Shown here one piece after another: positions 1 through 6,528 of a stretch of DNA of 6,528 bases. The first letter of the stretch is position 1, and every line of letters starts with the position of its first letter. The stretch lies in contig CAKUDJ010000049.1 of NCBI GenBank assembly GCA_934644855.1, forward strand, positions 1 through 6,528. The letters are read 5' to 3'. Under the pieces are notes generated by a model. The model ran no database searches. It had not been told where the DNA came from and worked only from the letters and a program-made list of their open reading frames with translations. Origin of the DNA: an uncultured Elusimicrobiales bacterium. GTDB lineage: Bacteria; Elusimicrobiota; Elusimicrobia; Elusimicrobiales; Elusimicrobiaceae. A program made the translations under genes and the position numbers.

Positions 1-690
1 TTGGGCGTGGGCATTGTGGCTGTTTTTAAGGCCATGATTCCCGCCATCAGCGCCGGGGTCACCCGTGCGGTACTGGCCACCGAAGCCGGGTTGGGCTCTG
101 CCTCCATAGCGGCGGCTGCCGCCAAAACACGCAGCGCTACCCAAATGGCTATTGTGTCGGCCACGTCCGTATTTTGGGCCATTTTTATTTGTATGATGAC
201 GGGTACCGTTATTATTTTGGCCGGGGATTGGGCCAACCCCAATGTATACGCCGCCAACCTGTGCAACAGCGCATTTAAGACCGTTCCGTATATCGGCACG
301 CCTATTTTAAGTTTTTCCTTGGTGATTTTCTCGTTCACCACTATTATCGGGTGGGGATATTATACGGAAAAAGCACTCCAATTCTTAAAAGGTGAAAAAT
401 TAATTAAATACTGCCGTATTTTATTTATTATTTTGGTAGCCGTAGGCGGCGGGATTGGAACCTCGTTCACTTGGGATTTTACGATTGCCGATTCGCTGCT
501 CCGCACGGCAGAAGCCAACAACTCCACCCGCTTTATGTGGTCTTTGGTGGTTTTTACCATGACCATGATGACCGTACCCAACATCTGGGCGTTGTGGTGC
601 TTCCGCAAGATGATTACCAAAACCACCACCCAACATATTAAAGTGATTGTGGGTAAAATCCCCCCGCCCGCAGATTATAAACCACATTAA
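1..690 (+). CDS. Sodium:alanine/glycine symporter (AGCS family), C-terminal half, 5' truncated
   Basis: This is an inner-membrane secondary transporter that would take up alanine or glycine together with Na+. The 229 visible residues are the C-terminal half of a family whose members usually run to about 450-500 residues. The frame is open at base 1, so the first TTG is probably an internal Leu codon and not a start. The family hallmark is seen at residues 22-40: R-A-V-L-A-T-E-A-G-L-G-S followed by an Ala-rich stretch and K-T, matching the conserved (N)EAGLGS-xPIAxAAAKT region, with Thr in place of the usual Asn. Hydrophobic segments near residues 48-75, 97-120, 137-156 and 178-200 fit the last membrane helices. 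The tail is short, basic and Pro-rich. The gene ends in TAA and a hairpin terminator follows at once. It converges on the MFS gene, so it is not part of the NRPS operon. Family assignment is firm; the exact substrate is inferred. Confidence 0.9.
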   Translation: MGVGIVAVFKAMIPAISAGVTRAVLATEAGLGSASIAAAAAKTRSATQMAIVSATSVFWAIFICMMTGTVIILAGDWANPNVYAANLCNSAFKTVPYIGTPILSFSLVIFSFTTIIGWGYYTEKALQFLKGEKLIKYCRILFIILVAVGGGIGTSFTWDFTIADSLLRTAEANNSTRFMWSLVVFTMTMMTVPNIWALWCFRKMITKTTTQHIKVIVGKIPPPADYKPH

Positions 691-718
691 AAAAGGCCCC
701 GCGTTTGCGGGGCTTTTT
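691..718. terminator. Bidirectional intrinsic terminator between convergent genes
   Basis: A 7-bp perfect stem (GCCCCGC at 696-702 with GCGGGGC at 707-713) closes a 4-base GTTT loop. It is extended by one G-T pair and by A-run/T-run pairs (691-694 with 715-718). On the + strand the hairpin is followed by TTTTT directly after the symporter stop. On the - strand the A run becomes the U tract for transcripts coming from the MFS gene, whose stop lies only about 18 bases away. One element therefore plausibly ends both convergent units. The 719-735 remainder holds nothing else recognisable. Confidence 0.9.
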
Positions 719-735
719 ATATGCCGCTAAAACAA

Positions 736-1947
736 TCAATATTTTTTTAAGGTGCGGTTTGTGGAGTGGGCAAAGCCTAATAAAATCAGGCCGATTACGT
801 TTAAGCTTAGCAGCCACACAAAGCCGCTGGCCGCCCCGTATTTATCCATCCAACCGCCCACGCCGTAGGATAATAGTGCCTGAAAACCGATAGATACGGC
901 CATTAAAAGGGATAAACTCCGCCCCAAATAAGCAGCGTCCGCTTTTTTCATAAAAAGGGTGTTTAGCAAAATGCGCAGTTGCGCCAAGCCAATGCCCAGG
1001 GCGAATACCATGCCGTAAAAAAGCCCGGTATGGCGCCCGAGCCACAAAACGCCCAAACACGCCATCACGCCGCCAAATAACCCCAACAAAACCCGGGTTT
1101 GCAGCCGTTCGTACCGCGTGCCCAACAGCCCGGCCAATAACGCCCCCGCGGCAAACCACATATCCCCCAAGCCGTAAGTAAGCGCATCTTTGCCCAAACT
1201 TTGTTCCACATAACCGGGGATTACCGTATTGGAGGCCGAAATAATAACCGTGGGGATAAAGGCCAACAGGCCGTAAAGTAAGGCGTTTTTATGCTGAACC
1301 AAATAAACCCACCCTGCGCGCAGCTCTTCGGCAAATGGGGCGGAAGGCTGAGTTTCGCTTGTCATTAAAATCGGCCATTTAACAAGCAACAAGGCGGCGG
1401 CCAAACAAAGCACGCCCGCCAGGCCCATCAGCAAGCTAAACCCGAAAAAGCGGTATAAAACCCCGGTCAGCAAAGCCGCGCACATAGCCCCGATTTGCAG
1501 GGTAATTTCCAGTACCGCATTCCCCCGCGTAAAGGAAGTGTCATTCCAAATAGAAGCCACCGCCCGGCGTGCCACCACGCTAAACAATACCATTAACGGC
1601 ATATTAAATACGGCCAATGCGTAAATAAGCCACCGGGCCGGCAGTTGGAAATAACTTAAAAACGCCGTCAGAAAGAAAATGCCCGTCTGCCCCGCACAAC
1701 AAAAGCGGAACAAGGTTAGCGGGGCGTATTTATCCATTACCGCCCCGGCCGCGGCCAGGGTAATAAAGGCGCTAATCAGCGAAAGCGCACCGTACAACCC
1801 TAACAGTTGGTTGCTGCCGGTGGAGGCAATAATAAACCAACCTACGCCCACCACGCCGATATTAAAACCGATACCGGCCAACACGTTTACCGCAAAAAAC
1901 AACCGGGCGGTAGAAAAAGCGGAAGAAAAAAAGGAATTATTTTTCAT
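736..1947 (-). CDS. MFS transporter, probable exporter of the NRPS product
   Basis: This is a 403-residue major facilitator superfamily permease, the usual length for a 12-helix member. Hydrophobic segments can be placed near residues 12-42, 47-70, 82-99, 105-127, 142-163, 168-190, 220-247, 257-276, 285-303, 307-331, 343-365 and 373-395, with a hydrophilic central loop at about 191-219. The loop after helix 2 (AGAVMDKYAPLTLFR, 67-81) resembles MFS motif A, and GTRYERLQTR (276-285) looks like its repeat in the second half. General layout is closest to the MFS_3/EntS-like group, which includes siderophore exporters; that subgroup is my impression and not a proven match. The ATG start overlaps the NRPS stop as ATGA. 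No good Shine-Dalgarno precedes it (only CCTAAAAAGAA), so translation probably depends on reinitiation from the NRPS. The role in exporting the peptide is inferred from this coupling. Self-resistance efflux of the same compound is equally possible. Confidence 0.88.
   Translation of the reverse strand: MKNNSFFSSAFSTARLFFAVNVLAGIGFNIGVVGVGWFIIASTGSNQLLGLYGALSLISAFITLAAAGAVMDKYAPLTLFRFCCAGQTGIFFLTAFLSYFQLPARWLIYALAVFNMPLMVLFSVVARRAVASIWNDTSFTRGNAVLEITLQIGAMCAALLTGVLYRFFGFSLLMGLAGVLCLAAALLLVKWPILMTSETQPSAPFAEELRAGWVYLVQHKNALLYGLLAFIPTVIISASNTVIPGYVEQSLGKDALTYGLGDMWFAAGALLAGLLGTRYERLQTRVLLGLFGGVMACLGVLWLGRHTGLFYGMVFALGIGLAQLRILLNTLFMKKADAAYLGRSLSLLMAVSIGFQALLSYGVGGWMDKYGAASGFVWLLSLNVIGLILLGFAHSTNRTLKKY
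1944..1947 (-). promoter_or_regulatory. ATGA stop/start overlap coupling NRPS to MFS translation
   Basis: On the minus strand the TGA stop of the NRPS and the ATG of the transporter share bases, reading ATGA. The sequence just upstream lacks a recognisable Shine-Dalgarno at a useful distance. Ribosomes that finish the synthetase are therefore the likely source of initiation on the transporter. This ties exporter level to enzyme level and supports one functional unit. Confidence 0.85.
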
Positions 1948-4900
1948 TTCTTTTTAGGCCCGCGGCGGGGGCTGAAAATTTCATCCGCAATACGCACAAG
2001 CGCGTTTCCCCTCAACATATAGTTATGTATGGAATGGATAGGACAGAGCGTTATTTTTTTAACGTATTTTTCAAACCCGTTTTTCGGCTCGTCACGGTGG
2101 AAAATTTGAAACTTGCGCATCTGTTGGGCCAGTTTTTTATCCACATCTTTAGGCGGCGCTTCTAAACGCATAGCCTTAAAAATCGTCACCGGGCCGCCAT
2201 AGGGGCTAGGGGTGTAATCAAACATATCTTCCAACACATTTTTATTGTTTTCTATCAGTTTATCCATAAAACCCAGTTTCTTAAACCGCAAAAACAACGG
2301 GTCACTATTCAAGTACCCTTGGAAGAAGGACGTATCCAGTAATTGGCGGGTAAGCGCTTTTTCACTTTCCGAATGGTTAATAATCGGGTCTAACAAAAAC
2401 ACTTGTTCCACCTGTTTACCTTGCGCGCGCAACAAGACGGCCATTTCATACGCCACCACCGCGCCGAAAGACCAGCCGCCCAAAATGTACGGCCCCGTGG
2501 CATTGACCTGGCTAATATACTGCACATAGCGCTTGGCCAAATTTTTAATACCGCGGATGGGAGGCTCGCTGCTGAATATATTATGCGGCTCTACGGCGTA
2601 AAAAGGCTGGTCTTTGGGGAGTTTTTTAACCAAAGGCACATACGCCTCGGCGCCGGTATTGGCGGTATGCACAAAGAACATAGGCGTTTTGGAGCCGCTT
2701 TCGTTAAACGCATACACCATGGAAAAACGGTTTTGCTTTTCCAAATATTCCGCCTGCGCTTTGAGCGCGGGATACTTAAAAATGGTGGCCGGAGGCATAC
2801 TTTCTTTGAACGCCTCCCGCACGCGGAAAGATAATTCCGTTGCACGCAGGGAAGTGCCCCCGATATCAAAAAAATTATCATCCCGGCTGATTGTTTCCGG
2901 CTTAATATCCAAAATATCGCCCCAAATAAGCGCAAGTTCCTTTTCCACCCGGGTTTCCGGCGCTACATAGGAGCGCTTGGCCACATACGCTTCCGACACG
3001 TTGGGCAACGCCGCGCGGTTTACTTTGCCGTTGGGGTTGAGCGGGATAGCCGGGATTTGCAATATAAACTCCGGCACCATATACGGGGGCAGGGCGTCTT
3101 CAATAAACCGTTTGAGGTTTTGCGTATCCAGTTTTTCGCCGGATACCACATAAGCCGCCACGTGTTTACCGCCGTTTTTATCTTCCTGCACCACTACGGC
3201 GCAATCTTTCATGAGCGGATGCTTGCGCAAACGGGTTTCTATTTCACTTAATTCAATGCGGAACCCGCGCACTTTTACCTGGTGGTCCCTGCGGCCTAAA
3301 AAGTCTATATTTCCCACGGACGTAAAGCGCGCCACGTCCCCGGTTTTATACATCCGTTCGTAGCCTTTTTCTTGCGAGAACGGATTGGGCACAAAACGCT
3401 CGGCGGTGAGCTGCGGCAAATTCAAATACCCTTTGGCTACTTGCGGCCCGGCAATACACAGCTCCCCGTACGTTCCCGGGGGGCACAGACGGCCGGATTT
3501 ATCCACCATATAAATATCCGCATTGTATATGGGTTTGCCCAGCGGAATACGCGGGCACAATTTATCTACCTTAAAAAAGCTGACATATACCGTGCACTCC
3601 GTCGGCCCGTACGCATTATAAAGCACATAATTAGCCGGCGGCGTAAGCGGGGTTAAGGTTTCCCCCCCTACAATTAACTGGCGCAAAGAGTGGTTTTTAA
3701 TACCCGTGGCAAACTGGCGGCCCAGTTGGGTAGTCATAATCAGGCGCGTGATATGCTCTTTTTCAAAATAATCGTTTAACGCATACAGGTCCGCGCGGGT
3801 TTCTTCGTCCACAATATACAAACACGCCCCGGAAGCCAACGTGGGGTACCAATCCCCCAAGCAGGCATCAAAGCCAAACCCGGCACAGGTGGCGGTGTGG
3901 TCTTTGGCGGTGACGGCAAAGTATTGTTGCGTTTCCAAACAAAGCAGTTGGATGTTGCGGTGGGTCAGCAGCACGCCTTTGGGTTTGCCGGTGGTGCCGG
4001 AGGTATAAAGCACCACAAAAATATCTTCCGGCACGGGGGCGGGCCAGGCCGGGCGCAACGCCGGCTTATCCGCCAATTGCCGGATTTGCTGCGTGGTAAT
4101 CACTTTACCGCGGTAATTGGGCACTAAAGGCAGTAAGGTTTCGTCGGCAATTAACACTTCCGTTTGGGTGTCTTGCAAAATATATTCCAAGCGCGCAGAC
4201 GGGTGTGCCTCGTCCAGCGGCACATACGCGGCGCCGGCTTTTACCACGCCCAGCGCACATACCGGCATCAGCTCGCTGCGTTTAATTAACACAGATACAT
4301 ATTTGCCTTTCCCCACGCCTTGTTTATGTAATAACGCGGCAATTTGGCTGCTCCACGCATCCAGTTGCAGGTAGGAAATGCGGTTTTGGTGATACACCAC
4401 GGCGTGGTCGTTTTTACCTTGTTGGCGTTGCTCTTGGCAGCGGCGGGCAAAAACATCCAAAAAAGTTTCCTGCAACGGCCATTCCACCCTTTTCCCTACA
4501 AAATTTTTGAGTAAAACGGCCTTTTGCCGCTCCGGCAAGTCCATAATATCGGCTAATTGTGCTTGTTCCGTATCCGGCGCCACCATTTCTTCAATTACTT
4601 TTTCAAACAAATCCAAAATACCGTTGATAATGGCCTGTTTGTATAATTGTTCCGAATAGGAAATAGATACGCTCATACTGGACACGCTGCGCACGATTTC
4701 AAACTGCAAGTCAATTTGCGTGGCCTGCCACATTTGGATAGAGCTAATCTTCAGGCCGGCCGTTTCGTACGGGCGGATTTCCCCGCGGTAATTGACAATC
4801 ACGTCAAACACCGGCTTGCGCGACAGGTTGCGTTTGGGGGCCAATAACGGCGCCAACAATTCAAAAGGGCAGGTTTGGTTTTCAAGCGCCCCGCGGAACA

Positions 4901-6500
4901 TAGCCGCGCTTTGGGCAATATACTCTGCCAATGTTAAATTGACTTTAGGCTTAAAGCGTATCGGCACGGAGTTCACGAACATCCCCACCATTTGCTTGGT
5001 TTGCGGGTGGGTGCGGCCGTTCATAATCATCCCCAGGGCCAAGTCTTCACTGTCACAATACTTGGCTAACGTAAGCGAGGTGGCCACCGTCATAAACAAC
5101 GCGGTAGAAATATGCAGCCGGCGGGCCGCCATTTCAATTTTACTTACATCAAACAACAGCTCCCGGCTTACTTGCGTAGCGTGCGGCAAAATTTCCGGCC
5201 GCAAGGTGCGGATGGGCATTTCGTTTTCCGGCACGCCGTCTTTGAATAAGTCCAAAAAGAACTGTTTTTTAGCGGTGGGGTCTTCGTAGCGGTCTTGCCA
5301 GACGGCGTAATCCAAAAAATCTTGTTTTTCTAAATGGAATTTTTTGGCACGCTTGTTTTTATACAGTTTCCACAATTCTTCAATAATGCTGATTAAACTG
5401 GTTCCGTCCGCAATAATATGATGAATATTAAAATGGAAAATATGTTCCTTAGGCCCCGTCTTAAACAAGAAAAAGCGGAACAACGGCGCCCGGGTTAAAT
5501 CATACGGCGTATTAAGCTGCTCAATTTTAGCCAACGCTTCTTGCGCCGTGCAGGTAAATTGGGTTAATTGGACGGGTACTTCTTTAGCCAGGCGGTGCAC
5601 AAATTTACCGTTTACCATGGGATAGTAAGAGCGGAATAAGCGGTAGCGGGAAATCCAAATTTTAAGCGCTTCCTGAAAGCGCGCCGCATTTAACGCGCCT
5701 TCTATCTTAAACGTAAATTTGGCATTGTAGGCGTTGGAATCCGGCGCCACTTGCTGTTCGGCCACCATTTGGCGTTCCGTATACGTCAGCGGCCACTCCC
5801 CGCGGGAAGCAGCACAGGAAAAGGAGCGGATTTTACGCCCTGTTTTGGCATCTATAAATGTTAAAGAGCCGTCCTGGTTTACTTGGGCTTGGTCCGTGGT
5901 GTTGTATAAAAAAGGGAACAAAACCCTATCCGCACAAGCGGTTGTATAAAAAGGGTTTGTCACAAAATTTTCCGCATGTAAACAGGGCATATCGTAGGCT
6001 TTTTTGGCCATATAGGCCCCGGCCACATAAATACGGCCCGTTTCCCCCGGTTGGCAGGGGGTTAAGTCCGGGTGCAAAATATACAGGGTGGAATTTTTAT
6101 AATTTTTATAGGCCATATCATAGCCGTATAAAAAGCGGTTAATGGCCGCTAGCGGATAAGAGCGGCTTTTTAGGGCTTGCGCAAATTGTTGCTCCCGGGC
6201 GGATAATTCTTCCCCTTTACAACGGTACAACAACCCCGCACATTGGCGTTCCAAATAGCGGCAAAGGGCGTAATCCCGCAACACGTCCCCTTCGCGCGCG
6301 GACATTAAAAAGCAATCCCCGGGCTTGGAAGGCAAATCTACGGTGGGTTTTAATTTTTTGGTAATAGCTAAATTATTAAAATTGCACGATACAAACGAGG
6401 ACAACAACGGCAATGTTTTCAGGGCGGTAATTTCTTCCACGTCCGCTTCTTTGAACGAAAGGAAAAATTTAGCCATAAAATGCTTTTTGGGATGATACAC
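1944..6500 (-). CDS. Nonribosomal peptide synthetase, C-A-PCP-TE termination module with an N-terminal A-domain remnant
   Basis: This cytoplasmic NRPS activates one amino acid, condenses it with an upstream acyl or peptidyl group and releases the product. Of the 1518 residues, 1-136 are unassigned and 137-227 resemble a partial A domain. The C domain spans about 236-660, with HHIIADG at 360-366 (catalytic H361) and the C5-like GMFVNSVPIR at 506-515. The A domain spans about 680-1165: A3 YTSGTTGKPKG (832-842), A4 FGFDAC (875-880), A5 NAYGPTE (962-968), A6 GELCIAG (1012-1018), A7 YKTGD (1051-1055), A8 GRRDHQVKVRGFRIE (1069-1083) and A10 NPNGK with K1159. The PCP spans about 1180-1255, with DNFFDIGGTSL and phosphopantetheine site S1217. 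The TE spans about 1262-1518, with GWSFG and S1344, D1371 27 residues later, and HNYML with H1492. All sites look active. The GTG at 6500 is only a nominal start: the frame has no stop up to the right edge, and neither it nor the ATG at 6476 (MAKFF...) has a clear ribosome site. The true 5' end may lie outside. No PPTase, MbtH or partner NRPS is visible. Confidence 0.93.
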   Translation of the reverse strand: MYHPKKHFMAKFFLSFKEADVEEITALKTLPLLSSFVSCNFNNLAITKKLKPTVDLPSKPGDCFLMSAREGDVLRDYALCRYLERQCAGLLYRCKGEELSAREQQFAQALKSRSYPLAAINRFLYGYDMAYKNYKNSTLYILHPDLTPCQPGETGRIYVAGAYMAKKAYDMPCLHAENFVTNPFYTTACADRVLFPFLYNTTDQAQVNQDGSLTFIDAKTGRKIRSFSCAASRGEWPLTYTERQMVAEQQVAPDSNAYNAKFTFKIEGALNAARFQEALKIWISRYRLFRSYYPMVNGKFVHRLAKEVPVQLTQFTCTAQEALAKIEQLNTPYDLTRAPLFRFFLFKTGPKEHIFHFNIHHIIADGTSLISIIEELWKLYKNKRAKKFHLEKQDFLDYAVWQDRYEDPTAKKQFFLDLFKDGVPENEMPIRTLRPEILPHATQVSRELLFDVSKIEMAARRLHISTALFMTVATSLTLAKYCDSEDLALGMIMNGRTHPQTKQMVGMFVNSVPIRFKPKVNLTLAEYIAQSAAMFRGALENQTCPFELLAPLLAPKRNLSRKPVFDVIVNYRGEIRPYETAGLKISSIQMWQATQIDLQFEIVRSVSSMSVSISYSEQLYKQAIINGILDLFEKVIEEMVAPDTEQAQLADIMDLPERQKAVLLKNFVGKRVEWPLQETFLDVFARRCQEQRQQGKNDHAVVYHQNRISYLQLDAWSSQIAALLHKQGVGKGKYVSVLIKRSELMPVCALGVVKAGAAYVPLDEAHPSARLEYILQDTQTEVLIADETLLPLVPNYRGKVITTQQIRQLADKPALRPAWPAPVPEDIFVVLYTSGTTGKPKGVLLTHRNIQLLCLETQQYFAVTAKDHTATCAGFGFDACLGDWYPTLASGACLYIVDEETRADLYALNDYFEKEHITRLIMTTQLGRQFATGIKNHSLRQLIVGGETLTPLTPPANYVLYNAYGPTECTVYVSFFKVDKLCPRIPLGKPIYNADIYMVDKSGRLCPPGTYGELCIAGPQVAKGYLNLPQLTAERFVPNPFSQEKGYERMYKTGDVARFTSVGNIDFLGRRDHQVKVRGFRIELSEIETRLRKHPLMKDCAVVVQEDKNGGKHVAAYVVSGEKLDTQNLKRFIEDALPPYMVPEFILQIPAIPLNPNGKVNRAALPNVSEAYVAKRSYVAPETRVEKELALIWGDILDIKPETISRDDNFFDIGGTSLRATELSFRVREAFKESMPPATIFKYPALKAQAEYLEKQNRFSMVYAFNESGSKTPMFFVHTANTGAEAYVPLVKKLPKDQPFYAVEPHNIFSSEPPIRGIKNLAKRYVQYISQVNATGPYILGGWSFGAVVAYEMAVLLRAQGKQVEQVFLLDPIINHSESEKALTRQLLDTSFFQGYLNSDPLFLRFKKLGFMDKLIENNKNVLEDMFDYTPSPYGGPVTIFKAMRLEAPPKDVDKKLAQQMRKFQIFHRDEPKNGFEKYVKKITLCPIHSIHNYMLRGNALVRIADEIFSPRRGPKKK
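5820..6092 (-). other. Degenerate adenylation-domain fragment (A5-A8 region) inside the NRPS N-terminus
   Basis: Residues about 137-227 of the NRPS line up with the second half of its own A domain. STLYILHPDLTPC matches ADIYMVDKSGRLC. PGETGRIYVAGAYMAKKAY matches PGTYGELCIAGPQVAKGY (A6). MPCLHAENFVTNPF matches LPQLTAERFVPNPF. FLYNTTD sits where MYKTGD (A7) should be, and GSLTFIDAKTGRKIRS sits at A8 (GNIDFLGRRDHQVKVRG), having lost the Arg/Asp and Gly signature. The A3 P-loop, the A4 substrate Asp, the A10 Lys and any following PCP are absent, so it cannot activate an amino acid. It runs straight into the C domain. It may be a decayed module or a fragment kept for structure or docking. Confidence 0.75.
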
Positions 6501-6528
6501 CCGCTTAGCATTACGGTTGTGGGCCTCA

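Noticed and set aside
1..3. TTG at base 1 as the start of the symporter gene
   Set aside because: The family needs about 200 more N-terminal residues, and the first visible residues are already mid-protein. The gene is cut by the window edge.
2403..2834. A 143-codon + strand open frame opposite the TE and PCP coding region
   Set aside because: The opposite strand encodes well-conserved TE and PCP motifs across the same bases. The + translation is His/Arg-rich and resembles nothing known.
4792..5289. A 165-codon open frame on the + strand inside the NRPS
   Set aside because: It lies antisense to the conserved C domain. Its translation has no recognisable domain, and there is no ribosome site. 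It is a by-product of the coding bias of the real gene.
6093..6370. Possible A1/A2 adenylation motifs in NRPS residues about 55-95
   Set aside because: The pattern of charged and hydrophobic residues loosely recalls the A2 region of the intact A domain, but no motif residues line up convincingly. I leave this segment unassigned.
736..6500. CRISPR arrays, tRNA or rRNA genes, insertion sequences and long repeats
   Set aside because: Reading both strands gave no repeat arrays, cloverleaf genes, transposase motifs or terminal inverted repeats. Nearly all bases are accounted for by coding sequence.

Overview
The window holds three bacterial protein genes and almost no non-coding DNA. It reads as accessory, secondary-metabolite DNA from a free-living or gut-type bacterium. 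Base composition is fairly even and codon use looks alike across the three genes. Nothing here fixes the phylum. My weak guess is an anaerobic, Gram-negative-type lineage such as Elusimicrobiota, but that rests on general impression and not on a marker gene.

Layout. Bases 1-690 (+) are the 3' half of a sodium:alanine/glycine symporter gene (AGCS family), cut by the left edge. A compact GC hairpin with A and T runs on its two sides lies at 691-718 and can end transcription from both directions. The other two genes run leftward towards it. A nonribosomal peptide synthetase (NRPS) of 1518 or more residues reads from the right edge down to 1944. It is followed with a 4-base ATGA overlap by a 12-helix MFS transporter (736-1947).

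How the genes fit together. The NRPS carries one complete termination module: condensation (C), adenylation (A), peptidyl carrier (PCP) and type I thioesterase (TE), with the key motifs of every domain intact. It should join an upstream acyl or peptidyl group to one amino acid and release the product. The overlapping MFS gene is the natural candidate for exporting that product. The symporter is convergent, sits beyond a terminator and is probably unrelated.

The most unusual part is the NRPS N-terminus. About 136 unassigned residues lead into about 90 residues that align with the A5-A8 part of an adenylation domain, with the ATP-binding motifs absent and the A7/A8 residues eroded. This joins the C domain directly, with no carrier domain between. 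The reading frame is open to the right edge, so the protein may be longer than what is visible.
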